Shown here: positions 42,101-44,806 of the stretch, in pieces
How positions within the stretch are numbered: position 1 is the stretch's first letter
Layout of the letters: every line of letters starts with the position of its first letter
Assembly: GCA_032622095.1 (NCBI GenBank)
Contig: CP136069.1
Location: 12,880,450 to 12,944,449 of the forward strand
Origin: Siphonodentalium dalli
Taxonomy: Eukaryota > Mollusca > Scaphopoda > Gadilida > Siphonodentaliidae
Length of the DNA stretch: 64,000 bases
Direction of reading: 5' to 3'
Translations under genes and position numbers: made by a program
Notes under the pieces: generated by a model
The model's input: the letters and a program-made list of their open reading frames with translations, nothing else
What the model was told of the DNA's origin: nothing
Database searches by the model: none

Positions 42101-44806
42101 TAATCGACTCTTTAACTACAGCAGAATTATGGGTAACTTTTCAGGATTTAGTCGGAAATATGGCTTGTTGCCATTCATCGGAAAGTTCTCGGGGAGAGCT
42201 TTCCGATGAATGGCAACAAGCCATATTTCCGACTAAATCCTGAAAAGTTACCCATAATTCTGCTGTAGTTAAAGAGTCGATTACTTAGGGCATTACTGTA
42301 TAATATGGTATATATTTTATATAATGTGATATGGGGTTCGAAAATTAAGCGGGCCTTTAAAGATATGGGCGGCCTTCGTGATGGATGAGATGTTAAAATA
42401 ATCATATCCGCTAAAACCGCTATAAACAGAAAGAATATTATATAATATACAAATCAAAAATATCGCGTACATTGCATGTTATTGTCACATTTGTATGCTG
42501 TGTTATGTAAACAAACCTAAAAAACGTTACAGAACCATTGTTTACAAACTAACACTCAGAACTAAAAATAAGGTTCACAGAGGGTGAATTTAGAGACGCT
42601 ATCCTGCACAGCTGGCTAGAATCACCAAATTCACCCTCTTGGAACCTCATTTTGTATAGGCCTCAACTGATACAGGAGACCTAGGATCAGATTGAAGTTC
42701 CTCAGTTGAAGTTGGTGATTTTCACCCATTTGTCACCTCGATTAATGCATTTTATTTACTGCAAATTTCAGCTCAAATGGAAAGGAGGTTGTTGTGAGTT
42801 TCTCTGGTTGCCACGGTGATGATGAATCTGTTCTTGTTTGGAGAAAGGATCCAGATGGGGTACGTTCAGCGATTAATAAAAAAACTTCAGTGTATGCTTC
42901 CGGAAGAAGAACTAACTTGTATAATTCGTATTTTACTTAAATCATGGCTGGATTCTAATCAAGACAGTTGAAAGCTTAAAGATGCACAATCTGAATTGGT
43001 TTTGTTTGAACTTAAAGATGCATTATCCGAATTAACCCTTTGAGTGCCAAGGGCCGATCTCATTCGGCCCTAAACCTACAAAATTAGTCTGTTAAAGAAT
43101 ATAAGAATAAATTATTAAAATTGTAAAAAATTGTAAAATAAAATTGTTAGGCCAATGCATTCTCTTATATATGCGAGGCGACCTATGGTCGACTCGCATA
43201 TATAAGAGAATGCATTGGCACAGGGTATATGGGTTGATACAAAAATCGACCTGGCACTCAAAGGGTTAACGCTCCCAAATTACTATTTCTTTGGCTTCGT
43301 GGGTAAAAGATATTTGATTCAAGTTGAGGAAACCACCCATCAGAGCTCAGTGATCAGATATCTATTTTTGACATCTATTATTATTTTTCACCACCGGTAC
43401 ATTTTAGCAGTAAGGATCCTGTGCCAGTGTATTCTATTATATATGTCAGTCACCCATAGGGAGCCTCGCATACATAAGAGAATGCCCTGGCTTACAAAGC
43501 AAAGGGAAATTCTCTTATAAATATGAGGCTCCCTATGGGAGACTCGCATGTATAAGAGAATGCAATGGCACAGTGGTTTAGCAAAATTTCAGGAAGCTTC
43601 AGTCACAGAAGGGTTAACCCTTTCGGTGCCAAGTCCGATTTTTGTATCAACCCATATTTCCTTGATCATTTTTCAAATTTATTGATTATAATAATGTGAT
43701 ATATTGATGGAAAGAGCTCTTAGAGCTCTTTCCATCAATATATCACATTATTATAATCAATAAATTTGAAAAATGATCAAGGAAATATGGGTTGATACAA
43801 AAATCCGACTTGGCACTGAAAGGGTTAAATACTTCTCACTCTGATGAACTAGAACAGTGTGTGCATTTGCAAAATTTATCGATTATCAGCACATTCACAA
43901 GTCACAAGTGTTAATCATGGTATGATTCTATTTGAGACAGTTGAAAGCTTAAAGACATGTTATGGACTTGTTCAGGTGCGTGAAACTGATAAGTTAGTAC
44001 TCAGGTGCAATGCGAACTGTGGGAATGTAGCATTCTATTAACATCGCTGAAAATCTCAAAGAAATCGACCATACCACTCCATAGATATCATCATCTGAAC
44101 TACGCTTAATTGTAAATATTTACATCTCGATTCAGGACGCAACAATCAGCGATAATCTAATGCAGATGATTTTAGATCGAGAGTCATTGCATTTCATTAA
44201 TATATAAGAATGATGGTGTGGGTGCTTTAATTTGGTTTAATGTTCATAAAAATAACTACTTTGAGCAAGATTATACTCCATTCTATTTGATCACACAACC
44301 AGAGTGTTTCACATCACTTTTAAGTGTTAATCACGGCAGGATTCTATTTCAGACAGTTGAAAGCTTAACTTGCCCATGCTTGCAGTAATGTCCTAAATAA
44401 TCGACCTCTAAACCACAGCAGAATTATGGGAAATTTTTCAGGATTTAGTCGGAAATTTAAAATTTGTTAGGCGATTGCATTGTCTTACATATGTGATGCG
44501 ACCAATGGTCAACTCGCATATATATGAGAATGCATCGGCACAGTGTTTTCGTAAACATTCAGGAAGCTCAGTCATGAAAGGGTTAACTTTTAACTGTTTT
44601 TGTTGTAGGATATGTGGACAAACGATCCCGTTGTTGAGGTTTGTTTACAGACGAAGCTTACTAGAATGCCGAGTTACATGAGGACGTCACTCCGTAGAGA
44701 CTTCACGCCACCTCGTAAAATGCGCAGCAAGAGCATTCCGAACACAGACCACATTCTCTCGTCGTCATGGCAACAGATCAGTCTCAAAGATTCAGTCAGG
44801 TTGTAA
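73..44806 (+). CDS. LRRK-like (ROCO kinase) gene, C-terminal half, nine spliced exons
   Basis: Nine exons (73-190, 1423-1553, 4452-4644, 10235-10835, 14410-14525, 24015-24698, 39181-41384, 42772-42859, 44609-44806) all have AG/GT borders and join without a phase conflict into 1443 residues ending in TAA. Residues 1-200 contain propeller-type strands such as IFAGLADGTIAAIE, LWCASGNSIVVF, VWVSVRGSSIIELWD and LLWIGTGDGNLIIYQI. Their order and spacing resemble the C-terminal WD40 domain of LRRK1/LRRK2; compare the LRRK2 signatures LWIGTGGGHILLLD and VEVWD. The last strand (VVVSFSG, then VLVW) is only met again at residue 1355. LRRK proteins are large cytoplasmic kinases with LRR, ROC GTPase, COR, kinase and WD40 domains; the first four would lie upstream of the window. 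ARHGEF10/17 and JIP3/4 propellers are alternative relatives. The exon chain is seen; the family name is inferred. Confidence 0.75.
230..442 (+). repeat. Tc1/mariner-like palindromic MITE (family A), copy 1
   Basis: A fold-back of about 210 bp. The left arm reads cgactccttaaccacagcag ... ggaaatatggcttgttgcca, and the right arm is its reverse complement, ending gcattactgta. The left end (tgatgcactaaat) has decayed. Other copies in the window begin TACAGTAATG and end CATTACTGTA, giving TA-flanked ends. Confidence 0.85.
452..820 (+). pseudogene. Penelope-like retroelement, GIY-YIG endonuclease fragment
   Basis: An open frame of 122 codons begins right after a mariner-like palindrome and runs to a stop at 818-820. 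It has the order expected of the C-terminal endonuclease of Penelope-like elements: a CNKCN pair, then QYVGETKRKFKT (the YVG of GIY-YIG), SEHLAYI, then TPVAYHFN, DHDTSDLR and a CKTCEFHWIFTLRTL block. No reverse transcriptase lies upstream, so this is a 5'-truncated relic. The residues after KDF become AT-rich and probably leave the true coding region. The call rests on motif order, not on an alignment. Confidence 0.7.
943..1089 (+). repeat. Family A palindromic MITE with a deleted right arm
   Basis: It begins tacagtaatgccc and ends attactgta, but most of the right arm is missing after the central ggaaagctc, so it can no longer fold completely. Copies with both arms occur elsewhere in the window, for example at 42084-42300. 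Confidence 0.8.
1423..1553 (+). CDS. exon 2: WD40 propeller strands
   Basis: Acceptor atttttag before 1423 and a strong donor gtaagt after 1553. The exon enters in phase 0, leaves with two bases (AT), and is completed to ATC by exon 3. It encodes 43 residues, including GAVTSLMLFDTQLWCASGNS and IVVFHA, a blade comparable to the LWCxxGN-type strand of LRRK and JIP propellers. Confidence 0.8.
1642..1810 (+). repeat. Family B hairpins (atgcattctcttatatatg)
   Basis: A hairpin starts at ccctgtgccaatgcattctc and folds onto catatataagagaatg. A second half copy follows at about 1741. This family occurs more than 25 times in the window, mostly as pairs or inside TTAA-flanked elements. Confidence 0.8.
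1854..2074 (+). repeat. Family F fragment followed by family E palindromic MITE
   Basis: 1854-1930 carries the repeat ggcagacgacacattgcata with gtgtacatc and attcaccatttggaaactt arms (family F; also at 8519, 26999, 47620 and, inverted, 51690-51790). It is followed by a degenerate family E fold-back whose arms are gaatgaggtcccagagggtg and its complement, ending in ctgcaaatgacagg. Confidence 0.7.
2201..2588 (+). repeat. Minisatellite, 14 units of 22/28/30 bp
   Basis: The unit is built around aatcgatggtccccgtatca, followed by tcagaccg (28 bp), tcagatttc (about 30 bp) or tccg (22 bp). Fourteen gatggtccccg cores can be counted. Long open frames across it (MVPVSS, WSPYH) are only a result of the repeat lacking stops. 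Confidence 0.95.
2592..3036 (-). repeat. Fragment of dispersed family H, then unassigned AT-rich DNA
   Basis: About 2615-2710 is the reverse complement of a dispersed repeat seen at 14700-14970, 45790-46110 and 55740-56220; the shared tract is tagcattatttttg ... cgattctgataac. From 2710 to 3036 I recognise nothing coding. Confidence 0.55.
3037..3663 (+). repeat. 33-bp minisatellite, 19 units
   Basis: Nineteen head-to-tail units of 33 bp with the core ataacgtcatcagtgtatgt then attcacatgcc. Because 33 is divisible by three, frames stay open for 200-270 codons on both strands (ISVCIHMPDNV one way, NTYTDDVIWHV the other). No start context, splice sites or conserved domain support translation. 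Confidence 0.95.
3863..4101 (+). mobile_element. TTAA-flanked palindromic element (family C) with foreign centre
   Basis: It starts TTAACCCTTTCAGTGCCAAG and ends in the complement, CTTGGCACTGAAAGGGTTAA. The two arms of about 105 bp pair almost perfectly. TTAA target duplication with CCCT-type ends is the signature of piggyBac-type insertion. The centre carries ttcaccctctgggaacctc, a family E sequence absent from the other copies at 14012 and 43614. Confidence 0.8.
4160..4393 (+). mobile_element. hAT-like palindromic MITE (family E), double-hairpin copy
   Basis: The ends are CAAGCCTTGAAATAGTGTG and the complement CACTATTTCAAGGCTTG. Two hairpins lie inside, each with agggtgaatttagtgatgct arms. 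Flanking octamers ctgaggaa and cccaggaa may be a decayed 8-bp target duplication. Confidence 0.8.
4452..4644 (+). CDS. exon 3: WD40 propeller strands
   Basis: Acceptor gttttcag before 4452 and donor gtcagg after 4644. The first base completes the ATC codon begun in exon 2, and the exon ends in phase 0. It encodes 64 residues, including TLEIMDCLTI, a short helix-like linker, then VWVSVRGSSIIELWD and KLLYDTNTG. The ELWD strand end is the clearest WD-type dipeptide in the gene. Confidence 0.85.
4689..5050 (+). repeat. Half family B hairpin and AT-rich tail
   Basis: A single left arm (ccctgtgccaatgcattctc) sits 45 bp after the exon 3 donor. It is followed by about 300 bp of imperfect cattctttaacaatttt repeats. 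These resemble the spacer between paired B hairpins elsewhere, but the second hairpin is missing. Confidence 0.65.
5253..5366 (+). repeat. Family E palindrome
   Basis: A fold-back of gaatgaggtccccagagggt with its complement, preceded by gtgtgcctgtcatttgcag and followed by cttaggcctcatcttctctgg, the alternative right end shared with the copies near 8890, 9735, 25670 and 47515. Confidence 0.75.
5440..5880 (+). repeat. Family I dispersed repeat (gtcccccaacg ... gggggactatag)
   Basis: It starts with a small hairpin, tgtcccccaacg/agggggactata, followed by tccgtccgtc and tgaaacttcagaat tracts. A second copy lies at 38669-39110. Within it, 5688-5787 is a direct duplication of a 50-bp unit containing acccacatattggagatggg. 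Confidence 0.7.
5890..6480 (+). repeat. Family G dispersed repeat (tagctcacctgag ... gtccgtc)
   Basis: It opens with the hairpin tagctcacctgagacgaag/tccggtggagcta, then a gtccgtctgtc microsatellite, then a conserved body including tcagatttgttcaaatgagg. The poly-C run near 6261 and poly-G run near 6405 flank an AT-rich stretch. Related copies lie at 7455, 15228, 16430 and 21060. I see no coding capacity. Confidence 0.75.
6500..7450 (+). repeat. Degenerate E/F remnants, no gene seen
   Basis: 6780-6860 and 7045-7115 are decayed family E palindromes (ctagcattgctaaatacacc; gatggtgaatttggtgatgc). The rest holds nothing I can assign, apart from a poly-G run at about 7399-7419. Confidence 0.5.
7455..8000 (+). 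repeat. Family G dispersed repeat, degenerate copy
   Basis: It shares aagctcgcctgagatgaagc, a gtctgtccatccatc tract and the ttcatatttggt ... gttcaaatgaggtcac body with the copy at 5890. It carries many substitutions and no hairpin-perfect 5' end. Confidence 0.65.
8290..8500 (+). repeat. Family J repeat, copy 1
   Basis: A tract of about 205 bp running from gatcagtagtgtac to ctttgactgtcttgtt is repeated, with few differences, at 21463-21665. The second copy follows a family G element there, so this may be the 3' portion of a longer composite. Confidence 0.7.
8515..8915 (+). repeat. Family F fragment plus two family E palindromes
   Basis: 8515-8600 is family F (ggcagacgacacattgcata). 8606-8716 and 8805-8912 are E palindromes with aggtccgagaggtg and gaggtcctcagagggtg arms. 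Both keep gcaaatgacag-type shoulders. Confidence 0.7.
8916..9460. other. Unassigned AT-rich intronic DNA
   Basis: This part of intron 3 is about two-thirds A+T with short open frames only. I see no inverted repeats, microsatellites or domain-like frames. Confidence 0.5.
9461..10056 (+). repeat. Cluster of family E palindromes
   Basis: A partial copy (9466-9512), a copy with a duplicated left shoulder (9589-9745, in which cagaatgaggtccccagagg occurs twice about 48 bp apart) and a third copy (9931-10056). The duplicated shoulder suggests a template switch within the element. Confidence 0.7.
10235..10835 (+). CDS. exon 4: last clear propeller blade plus serine-rich start of insertion
   Basis: Acceptor attttccag before 10235; donor GTAATA after 10835; phase 0 in, phase 1 out. 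The first 45 residues contain RITSLLAFNNLLWIGTGDGN and LIIYQIDD, the segment most like LRRK2 (LWIGTGGGHILLLD). The rest is hydrophilic: a basic run KKFKKKKDRDR, poly-serine SSSSSS, and acidic/serine stretches such as DADYEGSVSGSDSF. The donor is weak at +5 and +6 because a mariner-like MITE inserted at that TA. Confidence 0.85.
10840..11001 (+). mobile_element. Family A MITE inserted at the exon 4 donor
   Basis: It begins TACAGTAATGCCC four bases after the donor GT and ends CATTACTGTA, then ctttaaccc. The right arm is complete and the left arm shortened. A duplicate of the exon 4 end at 11730-11770 reads gataaTActttaaccc with no element, so the insertion is precise and duplicated only TA. Confidence 0.85.
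11020..11400 (+). repeat. Duplicated intron segment split by family E MITE
   Basis: 11089-11165 (aggtaccctgccttgatcac ... tttttgccagtcc) is repeated at 11313-11396, with the E palindrome 11170-11312 between. The E copy keeps the normal right end (gacaccctatttcaaggcttg), but its left end is truncated at gtgtaagcagaatgagg. Confidence 0.7.
11730..11770 (+). pseudogene. Copy of the exon 4 3' end with dead donor
   Basis: aggatctcaccacttgcagg then aagcgcgataatac matches exon 4's aggatctcagcacttgcagg, aagctcggtaatac. The donor GT is GA here, so it cannot be used as the exon 4 splice site. It is joined to an inverted copy (11678-11728) of the sequence that follows the real exon at 11026-11090. Confidence 0.8.
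11766..12219 (+). mobile_element. TTAA-flanked composite element (paired B hairpins)
   Basis: The ends are TTAACCCTTTACCCAACAGA and TTGTTGGGTAAAGGGTTAA. Inside are two B hairpins (11797-11868 and 12084-12157) flanking a conserved core with gccccagacaaacatgatca and gctccctgcagggtaatgg. The same layout is at 61990-62365 and begins at 63807. TTAA plus CCCT ends suggests piggyBac-type mobilisation; no transposase is present. Confidence 0.8.
12216..12499 (+). mobile_element. Possible further TTAA element abutting the previous one
   Basis: The TTAA at 12216 is shared: the sequence continues CCCTTAGGCGAGTAGAACGA and ends CTTCAAAGGGTTAA at 12499. The interior contains two acgacatatatgtc palindromes, about 39 bp apart. 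The inverted ends are only about 6 bp, so this could be chance. Confidence 0.45.
12515..12960 (+). repeat. Dispersed repeat with tatacccccac/gggggtata hairpin
   Basis: The hairpin ttatacccccactttcgaag/aaatggggggtatac is followed by tccgtccgtcc and a body with two tatgaaccgatttcaatact-like segments. Related copies with the same hairpin lie at 25744 and 26366. Confidence 0.65.
13115..13740 (+). repeat. Inverted repeat split by a family E MITE
   Basis: Left arm tagcaagccacagctggtgg (13143) pairs with gaccaccagctgtggcttgct (13701), and gagcttggaatgtggttgat (13348) pairs with atcaaccacattccaaattc (13659). The E element at 13186-13336 lies inside the left arm. Confidence 0.75.
13186..13336 (+). 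mobile_element. Family E palindromic MITE with perfect 8-bp target duplication
   Basis: The element runs from caaggcttgaaatagtgtg to cacactatttcaaggcttg. It is flanked on both sides by GCGGTAAC (13178-13185 and 13337-13344). An 8-bp duplication is the hallmark of hAT insertion, which identifies this abundant family as hAT-mobilised. Confidence 0.85.
13840..14010 (+). repeat. Two family B hairpins
   Basis: 13842-13912 folds atgcattctcttatatatgc on its complement. 13927-14008 is a more decayed copy with gttccctgtgggaaac at the loop. Confidence 0.75.
14012..14225 (+). mobile_element. TTAA palindromic element (family C)
   Basis: The TTAACCCTTTCAGTGCCAAG arms pair over about 100 bp around the centre agagcccttagagctctt, and the element closes with GAAAGGGTTAA. 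It lacks the foreign centre seen at 3863. Confidence 0.85.
14410..14525 (+). CDS. exon 5: hydrophilic insertion segment
   Basis: Acceptor aatttccag before 14410 and strong donor gtaagc after 14525. Two bases complete exon 4's split codon (GCT) and the exon ends in phase 0. It encodes ADGSLLKPCIKVNCDLNSLD and a run of Asp/Asn/Ser (SDDNNIDHASEPKSM). No domain is recognised. Phase agreement on both sides is the main support. Confidence 0.75.
14640..15020 (+). repeat. Family H dispersed repeat
   Basis: It shares with 45790-46110 and 55740-56220 the segments gcggatgaagatggataact, aaatcaag..gcttt.tgtg and cgattctgataactgaag. Confidence 0.65.
15136..15225 (-). repeat. Fragment of hAT-like family D (tttggcaaaa) element
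   Basis: cagggttcgtgctgccattt followed by repeated tttggcaaaaa/attttcattt. The same termini close the full element at 49639-50215 (gcagcacgaaccctg). Only one end is present here. Confidence 0.65.
15228..15560 (+). repeat. Family G hairpin start and short palindrome
   Basis: tagctcacctgggacgaagt/ctggtggagcta opens a family G copy that breaks off after about 60 bp. 15357-15393 is a tight palindrome, agcccgtcccatatgga/atccatatgggacgggct. Confidence 0.6.
15797..15936 (+). repeat. Fold-back element with GTTACAGGGCTCG ends
   Basis: gttacagggctcgttgttgc pairs with caacaactcgccctgtaac, and the inner arms agattaatatcgggc/gcccgatattaatct pair around a short loop. It is a single copy in this window. 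Confidence 0.75.
15940..16935 (+). repeat. Family G repeats, no gene
   Basis: gtccgtccgtctgtccgtcc at 15951-15980 opens one degenerate copy. gttcgtccgttcgtctgtct at 16442 opens another, with body ttcatatttggtgtggatgt and gttcaaatgaggtcaccagg. The stretch between is unassigned. Confidence 0.6.
16949..20078 (-). mobile_element. hAT transposon, 3.1 kb, defective
   Basis: The ends are CAGGGATGTGC at 16949 and GCACATCCCTG at 20078, an 11-bp perfect inverted repeat with the CAGGG start typical of hAT. Subterminal GC-rich stretches (cccgggcggg; gcccccgcccggc) mirror each other. The flanking octamers cacaaata and caaatgct do not match, so the target duplication has decayed or my end call is slightly off. 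It contains one - strand transposase gene with at least two disabling lesions. Confidence 0.8.
17440..19727 (-). pseudogene. hAT-family transposase, broken
   Basis: Reading from 19727 down. An N-terminal low-complexity region holds two copies of IQKEKKRKPVDT-like basic repeats. A TGA interrupts the frame at 19440-19442 (QTEPK stop SKHATSF). A BED/TTF-type zinc finger follows (MFCEFCRKH ... DHEKSIAHK). The first catalytic Asp is in ALMFDETTDC. A frame change at about 18700 falls between TDFVKR and MAGKFNGAVK. Then come CHCAAHKLNLA, STRWLSIG and a C-terminal hAT dimerisation block, PHTAEVERDFSQMKLIKSCL. The GxGTDGA-type second catalytic Asp expected just before MAGKFNG is absent, so the frame change probably reflects a small deletion. 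It resembles ZNF862/ZMYM-type hAT proteins. Confidence 0.85.
20090..21056. other. Intron 5 sequence with degenerate repeats
   Basis: 20200-20420 resembles the tail of gtccgtcc-type repeats (tggtatatgaatttcttacc; gttatgaccctttataactc). About 20670-20780 and 20870-20945 are two related segments (catccccaggtttacccaga / catcccaaggtttacccaga), the first preceding a poly-C run at 20820. No gene is seen. Confidence 0.45.
21057..21665 (+). repeat. Family G element followed by family J tract
   Basis: The tagctcacctgagatgaagt hairpin at 21061, a gtccgtccgtc run, the conserved body, then poly-T, an (AT)n run at 21421 and poly-G, then the J tract at 21463-21665 (gatcagtagtgtac ... gactgtcttgtt), nearly identical to 8290-8500. 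Confidence 0.7.
21666..22083 (-). mobile_element. hAT-like family D element, partial
   Basis: The interior (acaacataattatattagtg ... aagacttacggttgcagaaaatg) is the reverse complement of 49740-50055. The right end shows caaattatttgacaaat and the decayed terminus accctga. The left terminus is replaced by family J. Confidence 0.65.
22416..23941 (+). repeat. 38-bp satellite, about 40 units, 304-bp higher-order period
   Basis: The unit is aaccaataatacaggccaag then atcaaacatgggtttctc. Units marked by cataggtttctc and acaccccaag variants recur at 22791, 23095, 23399 and 23703, exactly 304 bp (8 units) apart, so the array grew by amplifying an 8-mer. It ends 73 bp before exon 6. Confidence 0.95.
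24015..24698 (+). CDS. exon 6: serine/aspartate-rich insertion segment
   Basis: Acceptor ttttatag before 24015 and donor gtaagt after 24698, with phase 0 on both sides (228 codons). The sequence is polar, with a repeated short motif: SVFHDAVD, SLFHDRDDEF, GVFHGNF and GDFHDAKEFL. The recurrent F-H-D/G pattern suggests internally duplicated short linear motifs. No known domain is recognised. Its last 90 bases are copied at 25183-25266 and 27234-27335. Confidence 0.8.
24764..25171 (+). mobile_element. TTAA/CCCTTT element, right end lost (paralogous empty site)
   Basis: It begins ttaaccctttcagtgccagg, with the interior gtatgcttaagcatgctata and ggcatgttataactaaaaac, then a B hairpin (25097-25166). 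It matches the copy at 27398-31490 except that the latter has 3.7 kb inserted at ATGTT. The right TTAA end is replaced by exon 6-derived sequence. Confidence 0.75.
25172..25275 (+). pseudogene. Duplicate of the exon 6 3' end, copy 1
   Basis: From atgatgcagaagaatttctt to the donor cccaaagatgtaagtgacc it matches exon 6, with a 6-bp insertion (tctgct) relative to it. The frame (DAEEFLHIDAKLSAV, then TSASANETSPKD) and the donor are intact, but no convincing phase-0 acceptor is visible, so use as a cassette exon is unproven. Confidence 0.75.
25300..25545 (+). repeat. Paired family B hairpins with shortened core
   Basis: Hairpins at 25310-25382 and 25453-25526 flank about 65 bp of cattctttaacaatttt sequence. 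The right boundary, cgttctgttgggtta, resembles the end of the composite at 12216. Confidence 0.75.
25558..26980 (+). repeat. Family E palindrome and two tataccccc/gggggtata repeats
   Basis: 25571-25682 is an E fold-back. 25744-26330 starts ttatacccccc ... ggggggggtatac, then gtctgtctgtc, and contains two near-identical internal units of about 150 bp (26000-26150 and 26140-26290; accatgggaacctgtgcact). 26366-26950 is a second such repeat with a gtgcgtgcgtgc microsatellite. Confidence 0.7.
26985..27196 (+). repeat. Family F fragment and truncated family E palindrome
   Basis: Family F lies at about 26990-27080. The E palindrome at 27111-27196 breaks at gggacctcat|acaggccac, exactly where the exon 6 duplicate begins. 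Both partners read catacaggccac, consistent with a microhomology join. Confidence 0.7.
27190..27397 (+). pseudogene. Duplicate of exon 6 3' end and intron, copy 2
   Basis: It matches exon 6 from catacaggccac through ccaaagat and its donor gtaagtgacc, and the following intron to the TTAA element. Relative to exon 6 it lacks about 12 bases after the gccacgtt tract and shares the 6-bp tctgct insertion with copy 1, so copies 1 and 2 are closer to each other than to the real exon. Confidence 0.8.
28452..28636 (+). repeat. Fold-back inside the zinc-finger element
   Basis: aacagttgtgaggttacacg ... caaacatttattggcga pairs with its complement, ending cacgactgtt. The arms are about 80 bp with a short loop. 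It lies in the proposed intron of the zinc-finger gene. Confidence 0.8.
28872..28948 (+). repeat. Short fold-back cagtctcttcaaaaagaaac
   Basis: A hairpin of about 30-bp arms (agaaacgtacactcgc / gggagtgtacgtttct) with a central tatcgcgagcgata. Confidence 0.75.
29932..31203. other. 3' part of the zinc-finger element, non-coding
   Basis: It holds an inverted gtccgtccg-type repeat at about 30330-30460 (ggacggacatacggacggac), and scattered attcgt/acgaat-like motifs (cgaataagcg at 30688, gaacgaataatcgcc at 30737, gcgaacgaatcatcac at 31142). No protein frame is recognised. Confidence 0.5.
31640..32118 (+). pseudogene. CR1/L2-like non-LTR retrotransposon, RT C-terminal tail
   Basis: The frame shows LNQISRCFHKIETVQKSASR, RKYDHVTQLLCELHWLPLRE, FKILKLTHKYL, APSYLAGLI, GDRAFSVASPFLWNKLPGHL and FKTHLFQRVY, then a stop. 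This order (QxxA.R.I, HW.P, FK.L...., AP.YL, F.....LWN.LP, FK..L) is the conserved tail after the reverse transcriptase in CR1/L2/jockey-type elements. The catalytic RT and endonuclease are missing, so it is 5'-truncated. The reading frame of this tail is undamaged. Confidence 0.8.
32130..34804 (+). repeat. 81/78-bp minisatellite, first block
   Basis: About 33 units of gtgggcagtagcctctatac, gagcgcgatactatgggtg(a/g)c, gggatggggtggtgggtggg, atcttatacctattattta. Units with tatttatgtggg are 81 bp, those with tatttgtggg 78 bp; both keep the frame, producing long spurious open frames. The array starts 12 bp after the retrotransposon stop codon. Confidence 0.95.
34805..35461 (+). mobile_element. hAT-like MITE (family D subgroup) in the minisatellite, copy 1
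   Basis: 657 bp with perfect 14-bp ends CAGTGTTCGCGCTG and CAGCGCGAACACTG, flanked by GTGGTGGG on both sides (34797-34804 and 35462-35469), an exact 8-bp target duplication from the satellite unit. Subterminal tttagccaaa/attagccaaatg repeats resemble the tttgccaaatg motifs of the 49639-50215 element. Confidence 0.9.
35462..36575 (+). repeat. 81/78-bp minisatellite, second block
   Basis: The same unit as before. The distinctive unit with gcatgcggcgcataagatac at 36289 matches 34518 (gcacatgcggcgcataag), 1771 bp earlier. Confidence 0.9.
36576..37232 (+). mobile_element. hAT-like MITE in the minisatellite, copy 2
   Basis: It has the same length, ends and target duplication as copy 1, and nearly the same sequence throughout; I noticed ctaccgac versus caatcgac near the right end. 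The offset is exactly 1771 bp, so it arose by duplication of satellite plus element and not by a second insertion. Confidence 0.9.
37233..37586 (+). repeat. 81-bp minisatellite, third block
   Basis: Four to five units, ending cttatacctattattctctg, where the array runs into unique sequence. Confidence 0.9.
37562..38144 (+). repeat. 248-bp tandem duplication ending in family A MITEs
   Basis: 37562-37809 is repeated from 37810 (gtgggatcttatacctattattctctgactcc onwards). The first copy contains a family A MITE cut at ggaaatatggg; the second contains a fuller one (37978-38143) that folds back. The join lies in the MITE, at a atgg/gtggg overlap with the satellite. Confidence 0.85.
38395..38600 (+). 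repeat. Family A fragment and B hairpin remnants
   Basis: tacagtaatgctctaattaa at 38395 breaks off after agaattatgg. 38490-38590 has two decayed B arms (catatataagagaatgcact; ccaatgcattctcttaaact). Confidence 0.6.
38600..39130 (+). repeat. Short hairpin and family I repeat
   Basis: gagatgtttatttaagaaac/cgtttcttaccaatgtctc is a loose hairpin at 38594-38655. Family I follows (attgtcccccgaaaaattta/tttttgggggactatag), with two tatagatgac units. Confidence 0.65.
39181..41384 (+). CDS. exon 7: 2.2-kb serine-rich insertion exon ending in propeller strand
   Basis: Acceptor ctgattcag before 39181 and donor gtaaga after 41384; phase 0 in, phase 2 out; 734 codons without a stop. Composition is dominated by Ser, Asn, Asp and Lys. 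Short internal tandem repeats are visible: GNGQNVSI twice, TEVKGQ twice, and SRGESSTHN-type octads three times. The last 30 residues change character (MAKINLLARMKVSDRPIRDL), predicting the return to the folded propeller. Third-position variation in the repeats and the long open frame support real coding. The function of the insertion is unknown. Confidence 0.85.
41385..42083. other. Intron 7, first part, nothing recognised
   Basis: AT-rich, with no repeats shared with the rest of the window that I could see and no domain-like frame. Confidence 0.5.
42084..42300 (+). mobile_element. Family A palindromic MITE, near-complete copy
   Basis: TACAGTAATGCCCTAAGTAA to TTACTTAGGGCATTACTGTA, arms of about 100 bp with the centre ggaaagttctcggggagagc. 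Both arms are complete, making it a good reference copy for the family. Confidence 0.9.
42301..42700 (+). repeat. Inverted relative of 57780-57860 plus family E palindrome
   Basis: ggggttcgaaaattaagcgg, gcctttaaa is the complement of tttaaaggcccgctcagttt, tcgaaccccc near 57814, where it also borders a family A element. 42570-42672 is an E palindrome with ggttcacagagggtgaattt arms. Confidence 0.65.
42772..42859 (+). CDS. exon 8: last propeller strand
   Basis: Acceptor aatttcag before 42772 and donor gtacgt after 42859. One base completes the Ser codon split by exon 7 and the exon ends in phase 0. It encodes SSNGKEVVVSFSGCHGDDES then VLVWRKDPDG. The beta strand - GDDE loop - VLVW pattern fits the closing blade of LRRK propellers (LRRK2 has LTVWD in this place). 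Confidence 0.85.
43032..43269 (+). mobile_element. TTAA/CCCTTT element with B hairpin
   Basis: TTAACCCTTTGAGTGCCAAG to CCTGGCACTCAAAGGGTTAA; the B hairpin is at 43149-43220. The left interior has gccgatctcattcggccc. Confidence 0.8.
43430..43580 (+). repeat. Two decayed B hairpins
   Basis: Arms cctgtgccagtgtattctat and ataagagaatgccctggctt, then aattctcttataaatatgag and catgtataagagaatgcaat. Confidence 0.65.
43614..43828 (+). mobile_element. TTAA palindromic element (family C), almost perfect
   Basis: The TTAACCCTTTCGGTGCCAAG arms run uninterrupted to the central agagctcttagagctct and back, with only a few mismatches over about 105 bp per arm. Confidence 0.9.
44384..44550 (+). repeat. Family A left half fused to a B hairpin
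   Basis: gcagtaatgtcctaaataat ... ttagtcggaaat (44384-44457) changes abruptly into ttgttaggcgattgcattgt and a B hairpin. Confidence 0.7.
44609..44806 (+). CDS. exon 9: C-terminal tail and stop
   Basis: Acceptor tgttgtag before 44609, phase 0, 65 codons, then TAA at 44804-44806. It encodes DMWTNDPVVEVC and a basic, serine-rich tail (RTSLRRDFTPPRKMRSKSIP) ending in QISLKDSVRL. The basic TPP/RSKS pattern could be phosphorylated, but this is inference. A possible ATTAAA polyadenylation signal lies at about 44862, just before a family A MITE. Confidence 0.8.
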   Translation, partial: DMWTNDPVVEVCLQTKLTRMPSYMRTSLRRDFTPPRKMRSKSIPNTDHILSSSWQQISLKDSVRL